Part shown: positions 21,813 through 29,436 of the stretch, piece by piece
Layout: every line of letters starts with the position of its first letter
Numbering within the stretch: the first letter of the stretch is position 1
From: Patescibacteria group bacterium
GTDB lineage: Bacteria; Patescibacteriota; Minisyncoccia; Phycocordibacterales; Phycocordibacteraceae
DNA length: 36,880 bases
Direction of reading: 5' to 3'
Assembly: GCA_030837225.1 (NCBI GenBank)
Contig: JAUPKX010000003.1
Location: 1 to 36,880 of the forward strand
Program-made: the position numbers and the translations under genes
The notes under the pieces: model-generated
Told to the model about the DNA's origin: nothing
Database searches by the model: none
What the model saw: only the letters and a program-made list of their open reading frames with translations

Positions 21813-22898
21813 ATGTCGATTAAGCTTTTCATAGCTGCGATTCTCTCAGGAGTATTCGCAATTTCTCTTGCCTGTATTGGTGTGGCAGCACTCTTCCTAG
21901 AGGACACCATTAGCCCACTTTTGGTGGGTATCGAAGAGAATCAGGCACTTTCCATGCTTGTTCTCGAGATATCTCTAACGTCGCTCTTTCTCGTTGTCTT
22001 ACTGGTGTCTTTGTTATTCTACGCTCTCGGCAAGTACATAGCGCGTCCGCTACGCATGGTTACCACTGCGATGCAGTCCTTCGCACAGACCGGAGAGAAG
22101 ACTGGATCGCTGACGCTTGGCTGGGCACCGAGCGAGGTACGCAGTCTTGCTGAGGAGTTTACAAAGTTCACAGGGACAGTGGATGAGGTGCATAAGCACG
22201 ATACCGAGATATCGCGTGTTAAGTCCGACTTTATTTCAACTGCCGCACATCAGCTCCGTACGCCGCTCACGGGTATTCGTTGGGCGCTTGAAGCACTCCA
22301 GACGGAGCAGCTTACAGAAAACCAAAAGACACTCGTTACGAATGCGGTTGAGAAGAGTCATCAGCTTGTTGCGGTTGTGGGAACGCTCCTTGATATTTCA
22401 AGCATTGAATCAGGAAAGTATAAGTATGATTTCAAGCCGGCAGAACTTGATCGAATTGTTAGCGATATAACGAGGGACTTCGAACCTCTCGCCGTGAAGT
22501 CCAATGTCTCTCTTTTGTTCGAGAAGAGCGGCGAGCAGAGTGCTAAGGTACTTATCGACCAGGAACGTATCCGATGGGTCTTGAACAATCTTGTTGAAAA
22601 CGCGATTCAATATACGCCAGCGGGTGGATCAGTCCGTCTTACAACCGAGTTCGCACCAGGTCGTGCGTATGTAAAGGTGCATGATACAGGCATTGGCATA
22701 GCACATGAGGATAAGGGGAATATCTTCGAGCGCTTCTATCGTGCACCAAATGCAATTGCTAAAGAGAACGGCGGTAATGGCCTCGGGCTTTATATTGCGC
22801 GAAGCATAGCGACAGACCATGGTGGTGATCTTAATTTCGAGACCAATAAGGGAGGACCTGGCACTACTTTTACCCTTTCGTTACCTATTGCAGGGTAG
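21813..22898 (+). CDS. Membrane sensor histidine kinase
   Basis: A 361-residue kinase. Two hydrophobic helices (residues 4-28 and 45-70) flank an external loop of only about 17 residues, so there is hardly an extracytoplasmic sensor and the signal is probably sensed in or near the membrane. A HAMP-like segment (RPLRMVTTAMQSFA) follows. The H-box SDFISTAAHQLRTPLTGI has the phosphoacceptor His146. The ATPase domain has NNLVENAIQYTP (N box), DTGIGI (G1) and GNGLGLYIA (G2). A single-domain response regulator begins 27 bases downstream, the probable partner. The pair sits between uvrB and uvrA, but a role in controlling repair is only a suggestion of the location. Confidence 0.93.
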   Translation: MSIKLFIAAILSGVFAISLACIGVAALFLEDTISPLLVGIEENQALSMLVLEISLTSLFLVVLLVSLLFYALGKYIARPLRMVTTAMQSFAQTGEKTGSLTLGWAPSEVRSLAEEFTKFTGTVDEVHKHDTEISRVKSDFISTAAHQLRTPLTGIRWALEALQTEQLTENQKTLVTNAVEKSHQLVAVVGTLLDISSIESGKYKYDFKPAELDRIVSDITRDFEPLAVKSNVSLLFEKSGEQSAKVLIDQERIRWVLNNLVENAIQYTPAGGSVRLTTEFAPGRAYVKVHDTGIGIAHEDKGNIFERFYRAPNAIAKENGGNGLGLYIARSIATDHGGDLNFETNKGGPGTTFTLSLPIAG

Positions 22899-22910
22899 TA
22901 ATTACTGGGG

Positions 22911-22919
22911 TGATATACT
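22911..22919 (+). promoter_or_regulatory. Extended -10 promoter of the response regulator gene
   Basis: TGA followed by TATACT (22914-22919), six bases before ATG 22926. Confidence 0.6.
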
Positions 22920-22925
22920 TTCTGT

Positions 22926-23303
22926 ATGCCTGATACTAAATTCATCCTCGTTGTCGAGGACGACCCAATCCTTAAGAACCTTCTTGGTCACACCCTCGCC
23001 GGGAAGTACCAGACCCTTTATGCCTCTGACGGCAACGAGGCCCTCGCTCTCCTTGAGGCCAATAAGCCGGTGCTCATACTTCTCGATCTCATGCTTCCGA
23101 CCATGGACGGGTTTGCAGTGCTGCAGTCTATTCGTGCCCGTACTGACGAGCTCAAGACCGTGCCGATTATCGTTGTTTCAAACCTTGGTGCTGAGGCTGA
23201 TATTGCCAAAGCAAAAGCATTTGGTGCAAACGACTATCTCATCAAGGCAGAGGTTGCCGTTGAGGAGATTGTCGCGAAGATTGAAGGGATGCTTGCTGCC
23301 TAA
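22926..23303 (+). CDS. Single-domain response regulator
   Basis: A 125-residue receiver domain with no output domain. VVEDDP provides the acidic pair, the phosphoacceptor is Asp54 in LLDLMLP, the Thr/Ser switch position lies in IIVVSNLGA, and the conserved Lys107 follows in DYLIKAE. It is presumably phosphorylated by the adjacent kinase. Without a DNA-binding domain it must act through protein contacts or pass phosphate on. It has its own leaderless-type promoter, so kinase and regulator can be expressed separately. Confidence 0.93.
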   Translation: MPDTKFILVVEDDPILKNLLGHTLAGKYQTLYASDGNEALALLEANKPVLILLDLMLPTMDGFAVLQSIRARTDELKTVPIIVVSNLGAEADIAKAKAFGANDYLIKAEVAVEEIVAKIEGMLAA

Positions 23304-23309
23304 GCTCTG

Positions 23310-23347
23310 TGCTATATTCATAGCGTACCTGCCCCGTCACGGGCAGG
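23310..23347 (+). promoter_or_regulatory. uvrA promoter with leader hairpin
   Basis: TGC plus TATATT (23313-23318) forms an extended -10. The leader holds a 7-bp hairpin, CCTGCCC (23328-23334) with GGGCAGG (23341-23347) and a 6-base loop, ending 12 bases before ATG 23360. No Shine-Dalgarno sequence lies in a canonical position. The hairpin is too weak and lacks a T-run for a confident terminator call. Confidence 0.45.
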
Positions 23348-23359
23348 GAATTTACGTAC

Positions 23360-26023
23360 ATGGCCAAGACTAAGAAACACGAACAGCACATCGGCGAGGA
23401 TTGGATCCGCGTGAAGGGTGCGCGTACCCATAATCTAAAGAACCTTTCTACCGAGTTCCCTCGGGGTGCTATGACCGTTGTTACGGGTCTTTCAGGTTCC
23501 GGAAAGTCCTCGTTTGCGTTCGATACTATTTTCGCCGAGGGACAGCGTCGGTACGTTGAGTCTCTTTCCGCGTATGCACGTCAGTTCTTGAACCAGATGC
23601 AGAAGCCGGACGTGGATGAGATTACCGGCCTCGCCCCAGCCATTTCCATAGACCAGAAGTCTCGTTCAAATAACCCGCGTTCAACCGTTGCGACTGTTAC
23701 CGAAATCTATGATTACCTGCGCGTTCTGTATGCACGCGCGGGACAGCCGTACTGTGTTCATCACGATGTGCCTATCGAGAAGCTTTCGAAGGAGGAGATG
23801 ATCCGTATGGTGCAGGGCAATATCAAGAAGCGTTCTGATGCACGTACCAAAGAGGAGGTTATGGGCGTTGCGGTTGATAAGACGGCGATAACCGTCTACG
23901 CACCGGTTGTCGTTGGGCGCAAGGGCGAGTACTACCAGCTTCTCTACGATCTCCTTGGGAAAGGATACGAAAAAGTGCTTATAGACGGCCAGCCGCATAA
24001 TCTTCGCGAGAAGGTGGTGCTTGATCGCAACAAACGTCATGATATCGACGCAATCGTAGACTCTATCTACGTCTCAGAGTTTGACCGGAATCCGGATGCC
24101 GCTCGTGAGCGCCTCTCAGAAGCCCTAGAACTGGCTCTCAAGGAGAGTGACGGCTTGGTTAAGCTCAAGCATGCCGACGGCTCCCTAGAGACCCTCTCAG
24201 CGCGCTTTATCTGTCCGGTAGACGGAATGTCCTTCCCGGAAGTTGAGCCACGTCTCTTCTCGTTTAATAGCCCCTATGGTGCGTGTTCGAACTGTAACGG
24301 TCTTGGTACGAAGTCCCTGTTCTCAGACGAGAAGTGCCCGGTCTGTGAAGGAAAGCGTCTTCGCCCTGAAGCGCTTCGTGTGTATCTCTCAACCAAGAAG
24401 AAGATGGCATCGAACCCAGACGAGCTTACGGACGTCGGTACAAACATTGTGGACTTCGTGGGCATGTCGATACGTGAAGCTAAAGAATTTATGGACACAC
24501 TCGTGCTTTCAGAGATGAAGGCTGAAATTGCATATCCGATACTCCGGGAGATTACCGCGCGTCTCGATTTCATGCTGAACGTTGGTCTTGATTACCTCAC
24601 TCTGAATCGTTCTGCTGCAACCCTTTCAGGAGGCGAGGCACAGCGTATCCGACTTGCGAGCCAGCTTGGTACAGGACTAGTTGGGGCCCTGTATGTGCTC
24701 GACGAGCCAACCATTGGTCTCCATCAGCGCGATAACGAAAGACTTATAAAGACTCTTTTGAAGTTGAAGGAACTTGGCAACACGATTCTCGTAGTTGAGC
24801 ATGACGAGGATACGATCTTCGCGTCCGATTACATTCTTGACATTGGTCCGGGTGCTGGCGTTCATGGCGGCACTATTGTAGCGGAAGGCTGGCTCGACGA
24901 TCTCCTCACTGCTCCGAAGAATGAGAGCGGTTCTTCAACGCTTTCGTACCTCCGTGAGGAGACACGCATTGAACTTCCTGAAACACGCCGCACGGGCGAG
25001 AAGGGTTCAATCAAGATCAAGGGTGCAACGCTTCACAACATCAAGAATCAGAATGTTGAGGTACCGCTCGGCAAGCTCGTCTGTATAACGGGCGTTTCAG
25101 GTTCCGGAAAGTCTACGTTCCTGTACGACATTCTTCATAAGAACGTTGCGGCACGCTTTAGTCGCAAACAAGCGGCAGTAGAGCATGCAGCAAGCATCAC
25201 AGGCACCGAGTATCTTGGACGCGTCGTGCTTATCGACCAGTCCGCTATTGGACGCACGCCACGCTCGAACCCGGCTACGTATACCGGAGCCTTCACGCAT
25301 ATCCGCGACCTCTTTGCTGCTTCAAGCGAGGCACGCGCACGTGGCTGGAAGCCAGGACGCTTCTCGTTCAATGTTGCCGGCGGACGCTGCGAAGCGTGTC
25401 AGGGTAACGGCATGATTGCGGTGGAGATGCACTTCCTACCAACCGTCTATGTGACGTGTGACGTATGTAACGGAACGCGCTACATGAAAGAGACACTCGA
25501 GGTTACGTACCGCGGGAAGAACATCTACGATGTACTTCAGATGACCATTGAGGAGGCAGAAGTATTCTTTAAAGACATTCCGTCTATTAACGATCGTCTT
25601 GAGACGCTTAACTCCACCGGTCTTCAGTACCTCACGCTCGGCCAAAGCGCGACGACTTTGTCTGGTGGCGAGGCACAGCGCGTAAAGATATCAAGCGAGC
25701 TCTATCGTCCTATAACGATGAAAACACTGTATCTTCTCGACGAACCTACTGTTGGTCTTCATTACGAAGACGTCCGCAAGCTTATCGATATCCTCCAGGA
25801 GTTAGTGCGACGCGGGAACACCGTTGTGGTTATTGAGCACAATCTCGATGTGATTAAGTCTGCAGACTATATCATCGACTTTGGTCCTGAAGGAGGCACC
25901 GGAGGCGGCAAGATCATTGCGAAGGGCACGCCTGAGGAAGTTGCTGAAGTAGAGGGCTCACATACGGGCGAGTACCTTGCAAAGCTTTTGAAGAAGCACA
26001 AGAAACCCGCAAAGAAGGGATAG
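23360..26023 (+). CDS. uvrA: Excinuclease ABC subunit A, shortened
   Basis: An 887-residue UvrA, the damage-sensing ATPase of nucleotide excision repair. Both ATPase halves are complete: Walker [10 protein letters not shown] and GVSGSGKST, signatures [16 protein letters not shown] and [16 protein letters not shown], and Walker [12 protein letters not shown] and [11 protein letters not shown]. The essential zinc module in the second half is intact (CEACQGNGM... CDVCNGTRY). In the first half the four-cysteine site reads CPVD...CSNC: Asp288 replaces one cysteine. Compared with E. coli UvrA (940), the missing length lies mainly between GLGTKSLF and CPVCEGKRL. The tail is Lys-rich. Two near-identical loops GLSGSGKSS and GVSGSGKST mark the internal duplication of the family. 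Confidence 0.96.
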   Translation: MAKTKKHEQHIGEDWIRVKGARTHNLKNLSTEFPRGAMTVVTGLSGSGKSSFAFDTIFAEGQRRYVESLSAYARQFLNQMQKPDVDEITGLAPAISIDQKSRSNNPRSTVATVTEIYDYLRVLYARAGQPYCVHHDVPIEKLSKEEMIRMVQGNIKKRSDARTKEEVMGVAVDKTAITVYAPVVVGRKGEYYQLLYDLLGKGYEKVLIDGQPHNLREKVVLDRNKRHDIDAIVDSIYVSEFDRNPDAARERLSEALELALKESDGLVKLKHADGSLETLSARFICPVDGMSFPEVEPRLFSFNSPYGACSNCNGLGTKSLFSDEKCPVCEGKRLRPEALRVYLSTKKKMASNPDELTDVGTNIVDFVGMSIREAKEFMDTLVLSEMKAEIAYPILREITARLDFMLNVGLDYLTLNRSAATLSGGEAQRIRLASQLGTGLVGALYVLDEPTIGLHQRDNERLIKTLLKLKELGNTILVVEHDEDTIFASDYILDIGPGAGVHGGTIVAEGWLDDLLTAPKNESGSSTLSYLREETRIELPETRRTGEKGSIKIKGATLHNIKNQNVEVPLGKLVCITGVSGSGKSTFLYDILHKNVAARFSRKQAAVEHAASITGTEYLGRVVLIDQSAIGRTPRSNPATYTGAFTHIRDLFAASSEARARGWKPGRFSFNVAGGRCEACQGNGMIAVEMHFLPTVYVTCDVCNGTRYMKETLEVTYRGKNIYDVLQMTIEEAEVFFKDIPSINDRLETLNSTGLQYLTLGQSATTLSGGEAQRVKISSELYRPITMKTLYLLDEPTVGLHYEDVRKLIDILQELVRRGNTVVVIEHNLDVIKSADYIIDFGPEGGTGGGKIIAKGTPEEVAEVEGSHTGEYLAKLLKKHKKPAKKG

Positions 26024-26074
26024 GGCGTGTGCTAGTCTTAGACTTTAGAGCGGCTATTTGAAAGGGAGGACTCG

Positions 26075-26407
26075 ATGGACCGCAAGGTTTACTTAGACTG
26101 CACGAAGCTCGTGCGTGGATCGAGGTGGGGGAAGCGAATGATTCCGAGATTGCGCCAGTACAGCAAATCTCGATTCGCTGACTACGACCTCTACATGTCC
26201 GACGAAGATCTCTTTGCTTTCTTGTACGCAAAGAACACGAGCAGCAACATGAATCGCGAGGCCGTGCGACTTCGTACAAGCGCCGAGTACACAAAATGGG
26301 TTGCAGGAGAGCCGGCACCCGTATACATGTGTTCATGGCTACGTGTTGCTTTGAAGGATCGTCTGCACTATGCGGTACAGCGGTGCCAAACACCACTCGC
26401 AGCGTAA
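26075..26407 (+). CDS. Orphan 110-residue basic protein of unknown function
   Basis: A basic protein that I do not recognise and that has no signal peptide, membrane segment or obvious catalytic motif. It is rich in Arg, Lys and Tyr (GKRMIPRLRQYSKSRFADYD) with two isolated cysteines in the C-terminal part. Unlike its neighbours it has a strong Shine-Dalgarno sequence (GGGAGG eight bases before ATG 26075), and bases 26101-26160 are 58% GC. It ends just before a good terminator, so it is a self-contained unit between uvrA and uvrC. The coding call rests on the ribosome binding site, codon-like composition and the terminator. Confidence 0.68.
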   Translation: MDRKVYLDCTKLVRGSRWGKRMIPRLRQYSKSRFADYDLYMSDEDLFAFLYAKNTSSNMNREAVRLRTSAEYTKWVAGEPAPVYMCSWLRVALKDRLHYAVQRCQTPLAA

Positions 26408-26411
26408 TGTT

Positions 26412-26436
26412 AAGGGCCCGCTCCGGCGGGCCTTTT
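26412..26436 (+). terminator. Terminator of the orphan gene
   Basis: AAGGGCCCGC (26412-26421) pairs with GCGGGCCTTT (26426-26435) around a 4-base loop, with one G-U pair, followed by T. Confidence 0.75.
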
Positions 26437-26456
26437 CCAATAGCTACATTAGCCAG

Positions 26457-26462
26457 TAGGAT
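26457..26462 (+). promoter_or_regulatory. -10 hexamer of uvrC
   Basis: TAGGAT ends exactly six bases before ATG 26469. Confidence 0.5.
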
Positions 26463-26468
26463 ACCTCT

Positions 26469-27725
26469 ATGGAACGCGCAGACCTCTCAAAGTTCGAACT
26501 CCCGGATTGTCCGGGGGTCTATCTGTTTACAGAAGGGAAAGGGAAGGCGAAAAAGATTCTCTACATAGGGAAGGCTACGTCGCTACGCGATAGAGTACGC
26601 TCGTATTTTGATATCGAACTCATTGCAACGAGGGGTCCGCGTATCGTGGACATGGTAACCAAGTCCGATGGTGTCTCGTACGAAGCAACACCAACGGTGC
26701 TTGAGGCACTCGTTCGCGAGGCAGCGCTCATCAGGGAGCATCTTCCCCCTGCAAACTCCATGGGCAAGGACGACAAGACCTTCCTGTATGCGGTTATAAC
26801 GGACGAGGAGATACCGCGCGTGCTTGCCATACGAGGCGCAGAGCTTGATATGAAAGCGAAGAAGGTGATCATAACGGGACTGAAGTTAAAGGCGATACAC
26901 GGCCCGTTCCCGTCTGGGTATCAGCTTCGCGAGGGTCTAAAACTCATACGCCGTATCTTCCCTTTCTACGATACACAGAAGCCTGTTGGCGAAGGGAATA
27001 AGCATCTGCAGGCAAAGGTGGAGTTCAATCGCCAGATCGGGCAGTATCCGAAGGATATGAGCAGGTCCGAGTACATGCGCTCAATTAGGAACGTCTCCTT
27101 GTTCCTCTCGGGTCGCGTGAAGGCGCTCCGTGCGCAACTCACGCGCGATATGAAAGCTTTTGCAAAGGAGGAACGCTTTGAAGAGGCAGCAATAGTCCGC
27201 AAGCAGCTTTTTGCACTCGACCACATCCAGGACGTCGCCCTCATCAAAGAAGATCGCGGAGACGATCAGGGTCCTCGTATCGAGGCCTACGACACCGCAC
27301 ATATCTCAGGCACCAATGCGATTGGTGTTATGACGGTCGTCGAGAATGGCGTGTCGGTTAAGAAGGACTACCGGACCTTCAAGATCCAGGGACGAGGCGG
27401 AAAGTCTTTGAATGACGATATCGCCTCTTTGAAGGAGATTCTGTCTCGCAGACTTGGACATCCTGAGTGGCCGCTTCCAAAGGCTTTTGTTGTTGATGGG
27501 GGAAAGACACATAAGAAGGCTGCAGAAGACGTTCTTAAGGAAGTAGGTATCGGACTTCCGGTTGTTGCGGTTGTGAAAGACGAGAAGCATCGACCACGGG
27601 AAGTCCTTGGCGGTATGCGTGCCGGAGTGTCAGACGCAGATGCGGTGCTTGTGAATAGCGAGGCACATCGCTTTGCGATTACGAACCATCGCAAGGCACG
27701 TACACGGGCGATGCGTAAAATCTAA
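26469..27725 (+). CDS. uvrC: Excinuclease ABC subunit C, lacking the HhH tail
   Basis: A 418-residue UvrC-like protein, far below the usual 560-620. The N-terminal GIY-YIG nuclease is present (CPGVYLFTEGKGKAKKILYI, then RDRVRSYF, and a Glu in REAALIREHLPPAN). The UVR motif that binds UvrB is present (FAKEERFEEAAIVRKQL, about 212-235). The RNase H-like nuclease follows at once with Asp275 in YDTAHISG, then VVDGGKTH and SEAHRFAITNHRKAR. Two parts are missing: roughly 100 residues that normally separate UVR from the catalytic Asp, and the whole C-terminal tandem helix-hairpin-helix DNA-binding domain, since the protein ends 13 residues after the conserved His (AITNHRKARTRAMRKI). Both cuts may still occur, but DNA binding must differ. 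The promoter fits ATG 26469. Confidence 0.92.
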   Translation: MERADLSKFELPDCPGVYLFTEGKGKAKKILYIGKATSLRDRVRSYFDIELIATRGPRIVDMVTKSDGVSYEATPTVLEALVREAALIREHLPPANSMGKDDKTFLYAVITDEEIPRVLAIRGAELDMKAKKVIITGLKLKAIHGPFPSGYQLREGLKLIRRIFPFYDTQKPVGEGNKHLQAKVEFNRQIGQYPKDMSRSEYMRSIRNVSLFLSGRVKALRAQLTRDMKAFAKEERFEEAAIVRKQLFALDHIQDVALIKEDRGDDQGPRIEAYDTAHISGTNAIGVMTVVENGVSVKKDYRTFKIQGRGGKSLNDDIASLKEILSRRLGHPEWPLPKAFVVDGGKTHKKAAEDVLKEVGIGLPVVAVVKDEKHRPREVLGGMRAGVSDADAVLVNSEAHRFAITNHRKARTRAMRKI

Positions 27726-27743
27726 TCCTCTTCTATTGGGTGC

Positions 27744-27752
27744 TGGTATACT
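27744..27752 (+). promoter_or_regulatory. Extended -10 promoter of ddl
   Basis: TGG followed by TATACT (27747-27752), eight bases before ATG 27761. It supports that start over the in-frame ATG at 27740, which lies upstream of the promoter. Confidence 0.55.
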
Positions 27753-27760
27753 CATGCTAT

Positions 27761-28735
27761 ATGAGAGGCACTGTCGTTGGTGTATTGCGGGGCGGTCCGT
27801 CAAAAGAACACGAGGTGTCCTTAAAGACAGGGCACGCCATCATCACGAATCTTCCTGAGGATCGGTTTACAACCAGAGACATCTACATTGATAAGGAGGG
27901 CGCATGGCACGAGCGGGGACGCCCAACGACGCCTGACCGAGTACTTCCTTCGGTTGATGTTGTTGTTATCGGCCTCCATGGCGAGTACGGAGAGGATGGG
28001 GAAGTTCAGAAGCTTCTTGAACGGTACGGGGTACCGTATACCGGCTCTGATTCATTCGGTTCCTATATTGCGATGCACAAAGTACTAACCAAGGAGCGTG
28101 CGAAGGATATTGGTCTCCTTACGCCTAAGTATCGATTCATTGAGGAAGGTAACGATACGCATGCGGCAGCTATGGAGATTGTGCGCTCCTTTCATCAGCC
28201 GGTTATTGTGAAGCCGCTTCGGTGGGGCTCGTCTGTTGGTATAACCATCGTAGGCGGATTCCAGCCGGTACATCAGGCTATTGATTCGCTTCTTGCTCTA
28301 GGTGCAGGTGGGGTGCTTGTAGAGGAGCTTATACGGGGTACTGAGGCCACTGCAGGTGTGGTTGAGGGCCTGCGAGACGAAGCACTCTACGCGCTCCCGC
28401 CTATTGAGATCGTTCCGCCGGAGTCTGACTTCTTCTCGTATAACGCAAAGTACTCAGGAGCAACACGAGAGATTGTTCCGGGACGCTTTGCAAAGCCTGT
28501 GCAGGAAGAGCTCATGCGTATGGCACGAGCCATGCATGAGGAACTAGGTCTCAGGCATTATTCCCGCTCTGATTTCATGGTCTCGCCAAAGGGTATCTAC
28601 TTCATAGAGACCAATACGCTCCCTGGTATGACGTCGGAATCCTTGCTTCCGAAGTCTCTTGCCGCCATTGGCGTATCCTTCCCGGAGTTCCTGTCCCATC
28701 TCGTAGACCTTGCTCTAAAAGGCAAGAAACGCTAA
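27761..28735 (+). CDS. ddl: D-alanine--D-alanine ligase
   Basis: A 324-residue ATP-grasp enzyme that makes the D-Ala-D-Ala dipeptide for peptidoglycan precursors. The family start LRGGPSKEHEVSLKTG, GLHGEYGEDGEVQKLLE, the nucleotide-binding VIVKPLRWGSSVGITIV, VEELIRGTEATAGVVEG and the metal-binding RSDFMV...YFIETNTLPGMT are all in order. Length is typical (300-370). It shows that the cell can build its own wall precursor step, which fits with MltG further along. It is followed by tRNA-Ala after 19 bases, and the two may share a transcript. Confidence 0.94.
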   Translation: MRGTVVGVLRGGPSKEHEVSLKTGHAIITNLPEDRFTTRDIYIDKEGAWHERGRPTTPDRVLPSVDVVVIGLHGEYGEDGEVQKLLERYGVPYTGSDSFGSYIAMHKVLTKERAKDIGLLTPKYRFIEEGNDTHAAAMEIVRSFHQPVIVKPLRWGSSVGITIVGGFQPVHQAIDSLLALGAGGVLVEELIRGTEATAGVVEGLRDEALYALPPIEIVPPESDFFSYNAKYSGATREIVPGRFAKPVQEELMRMARAMHEELGLRHYSRSDFMVSPKGIYFIETNTLPGMTSESLLPKSLAAIGVSFPEFLSHLVDLALKGKKR

Positions 28736-28754
28736 AGTTCATGAGTTCCCGAAA

Positions 28755-28827
28755 GGGCCGTTAGCTCAGTTGGTAGAGCATCTCATTTGCAATGAGAGGG
28801 TCGCAGGTTCGAATCCTGTACGGTCCA
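28755..28827 (+). tRNA. tRNA-Ala (anticodon TGC)
   Basis: A 73-base cloverleaf: acceptor GGGCCGT pairs with ACGGTCC including a G3-T70 wobble, the main alanine identity element. The anticodon stem TCTCA/TGAGA carries loop TTTGCAA, anticodon TGC, and the T-arm loop is the regular TTCGAAT. CCA is not encoded (the next bases are CCG). Confidence 0.97.
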
Positions 28828-28838
28828 CCGAAGAAGAT

Positions 28839-28862
28839 AAAGACGTTGTTAAGGCGTCTTTT
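28839..28862 (+). terminator. Putative terminator after tRNA-Ala(TGC)
   Basis: AAAGACG (28839-28845) pairs with CGTCTTT (28855-28861) around a 9-base loop, ending TTTT. The stem is modest. Confidence 0.5.
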
Positions 28863-28888
28863 GTCTTGAATATAGAAGCTGCCTCGGT

Positions 28889-28907
28889 GGTTCCAACATC
28901 GTCCCAG
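28889..28907. repeat. 19-base direct repeat, copy 1
   Basis: GGTTCCAACATCGTCCCAG, identical to 29167-29185 in the same orientation 278 bases away. The two copies flank the candidate minus-strand gene and its terminator. Confidence 0.8.
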
Positions 28908-28932
28908 ACAGCCAACAGGATTTTTAAGAAAG

Positions 28933-28954
28933 CCCCCGACGTTTCCATCGGGGG
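28933..28954 (-). terminator. Minus-strand terminator after the 46-residue ORF
   Basis: CCCCCGA (28933-28939) and TCGGGGG (28948-28954) form a 7-bp stem with an 8-base loop. On the minus strand it is followed by CTTTCTTAAAAA, a T-rich tail. On the plus strand no T-run follows, so it points to minus-strand transcription. Confidence 0.65.
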
Positions 28955-28977
28955 TAAGCAACTGGTTTGCGAAGCAT

Positions 28978-29118
28978 TCAACGTTTCTGATCTTTTGGCG
29001 CACTTGTCGGTACGCGCAAAATGCGTTTCGTACCAGGAAGCTCCAAGGCAAGTTTGCCGAATGCATCAGCTATATCCCTATCGGATTTTGCTCCGGTGGG
29101 ACGCAAGGGGGCGGTCAT
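28978..29118 (-). CDS. Candidate 46-residue basic protein
   Basis: A short minus-strand ORF, beginning MTAPLRPTGAKSDRDIADAF and ending APKDQKR. I recognise no family. It is supported by signals rather than homology: GGAG six bases before the ATG, a promoter-like TTGGAA-17-TATGGT with TGC before the -10 further upstream, and a terminator hairpin starting 24 bases after the TGA stop. The middle of the protein can form an amphipathic helix (DIADAFGKLALEL), and the C-terminus is basic. Flanking 19-base direct repeats make the unit look like a cassette. The alternative is that this transcript is a small RNA. Confidence 0.5.
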   Translation of the reverse strand: MTAPLRPTGAKSDRDIADAFGKLALELPGTKRILRVPTSAPKDQKR

Positions 29119-29145
29119 GTCATTCTCCGTTCTGGTCTGGAGAAA

Positions 29146-29174
29146 ACCATAGCACTCTTGTACATAGGTTCCAA
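29146..29174 (-). promoter_or_regulatory. Promoter of the 46-residue ORF
   Basis: On the minus strand TTGGAA (29174-29169), a 17-base spacer and TATGGT (29151-29146) preceded by TGC. The -35 lies within the second direct repeat. Confidence 0.45.
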
Positions 29175-29185
29175 CATCGTCCCAG
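29167..29185. repeat. 19-base direct repeat, copy 2
   Basis: Identical to 28889-28907. It holds the -35 element of the minus-strand promoter. Confidence 0.8.
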
Positions 29186-29214
29186 CCAGCTCTCTTCCAT
29201 CTACCTTACTAATT

Positions 29215-29254
29215 CTAATTCTCTATTGTGGGTACTCTAAGTCTAGAGAATTAG
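29215..29254. repeat. 11-base inverted repeat
   Basis: CTAATTCTCTA (29215-29225) and TAGAGAATTAG (29244-29254) are perfect inverted arms separated by 18 bases. This may be an RNA stem or a protein-binding site. Confidence 0.6.
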
Positions 29255-29363
29255 GCGTTCCCAAGTGCGTTTTGTATGGCAGGACTAGATTGATAGTAGT
29301 CCCAGAACCGAGCTAGGTAGCTTTTTAGTGAGTTCAAACTTTTATGTGCTATGTCCACACAAT

Positions 29364-29387
29364 GAAAGAGCCCAAACGGGCTCTTTC
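29364..29387. terminator. Terminator hairpin upstream of the DUF2177 gene
   Basis: GAAAGAGCCC (29364-29373) pairs perfectly with GGGCTCTTTC (29378-29387) with an AAAC loop, then TAGTTT. No plus-strand gene lies close before it, so it hints at an unannotated upstream transcript. Confidence 0.7.
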
Positions 29388-29403
29388 TAGTTTCTAGGAG
29401 GGG

Positions 29404-29409
29404 TATACT
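29404..29409 (+). promoter_or_regulatory. -10 hexamer of the DUF2177/tspO operon
   Basis: TATACT lies 27 bases before ATG 29437. A second weaker element (TAAGTA, 29426-29431) lies five bases before the ATG and would give a leaderless start. Confidence 0.4.
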
Positions 29410-29436
29410 TACAGTACTTATCCTTTAAGTATTTAT

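Larger units (their letters stand above)
29186..29436. other. Gene-free stretch with structured sequence
   Basis: No supportable ORF on either strand. It contains the inverted repeat at 29215-29254, a small hairpin (GGACTA 29282-29287 with TAGTCC 29297-29302), a terminator at 29364-29387 and the promoter of the next gene. A plus-strand noncoding transcript ending at that terminator is possible, but I found no convincing promoter for it. Confidence 0.5.

Noticed and set aside
28761-29066. 101-residue minus-strand ORF containing GGPYRIRTCDP
   Set aside because: This is the well-known false protein produced by reading a tRNA gene antisense. The tRNA-Ala lies inside it.
28770-29240. 156-residue plus-strand ORF beginning inside tRNA-Ala
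   Set aside because: It begins within the tRNA (MVEHLICNERVAGSNPV is a typical tRNA-derived false start) and crosses hairpins and repeats without protein-like features.
28828-29436. tmRNA, RNase P RNA or SRP RNA in the gene-poor stretch
   Set aside because: No tmRNA tag reading frame or tRNA-like ends and none of the conserved RNase P or SRP motifs that I could recognise on either strand.
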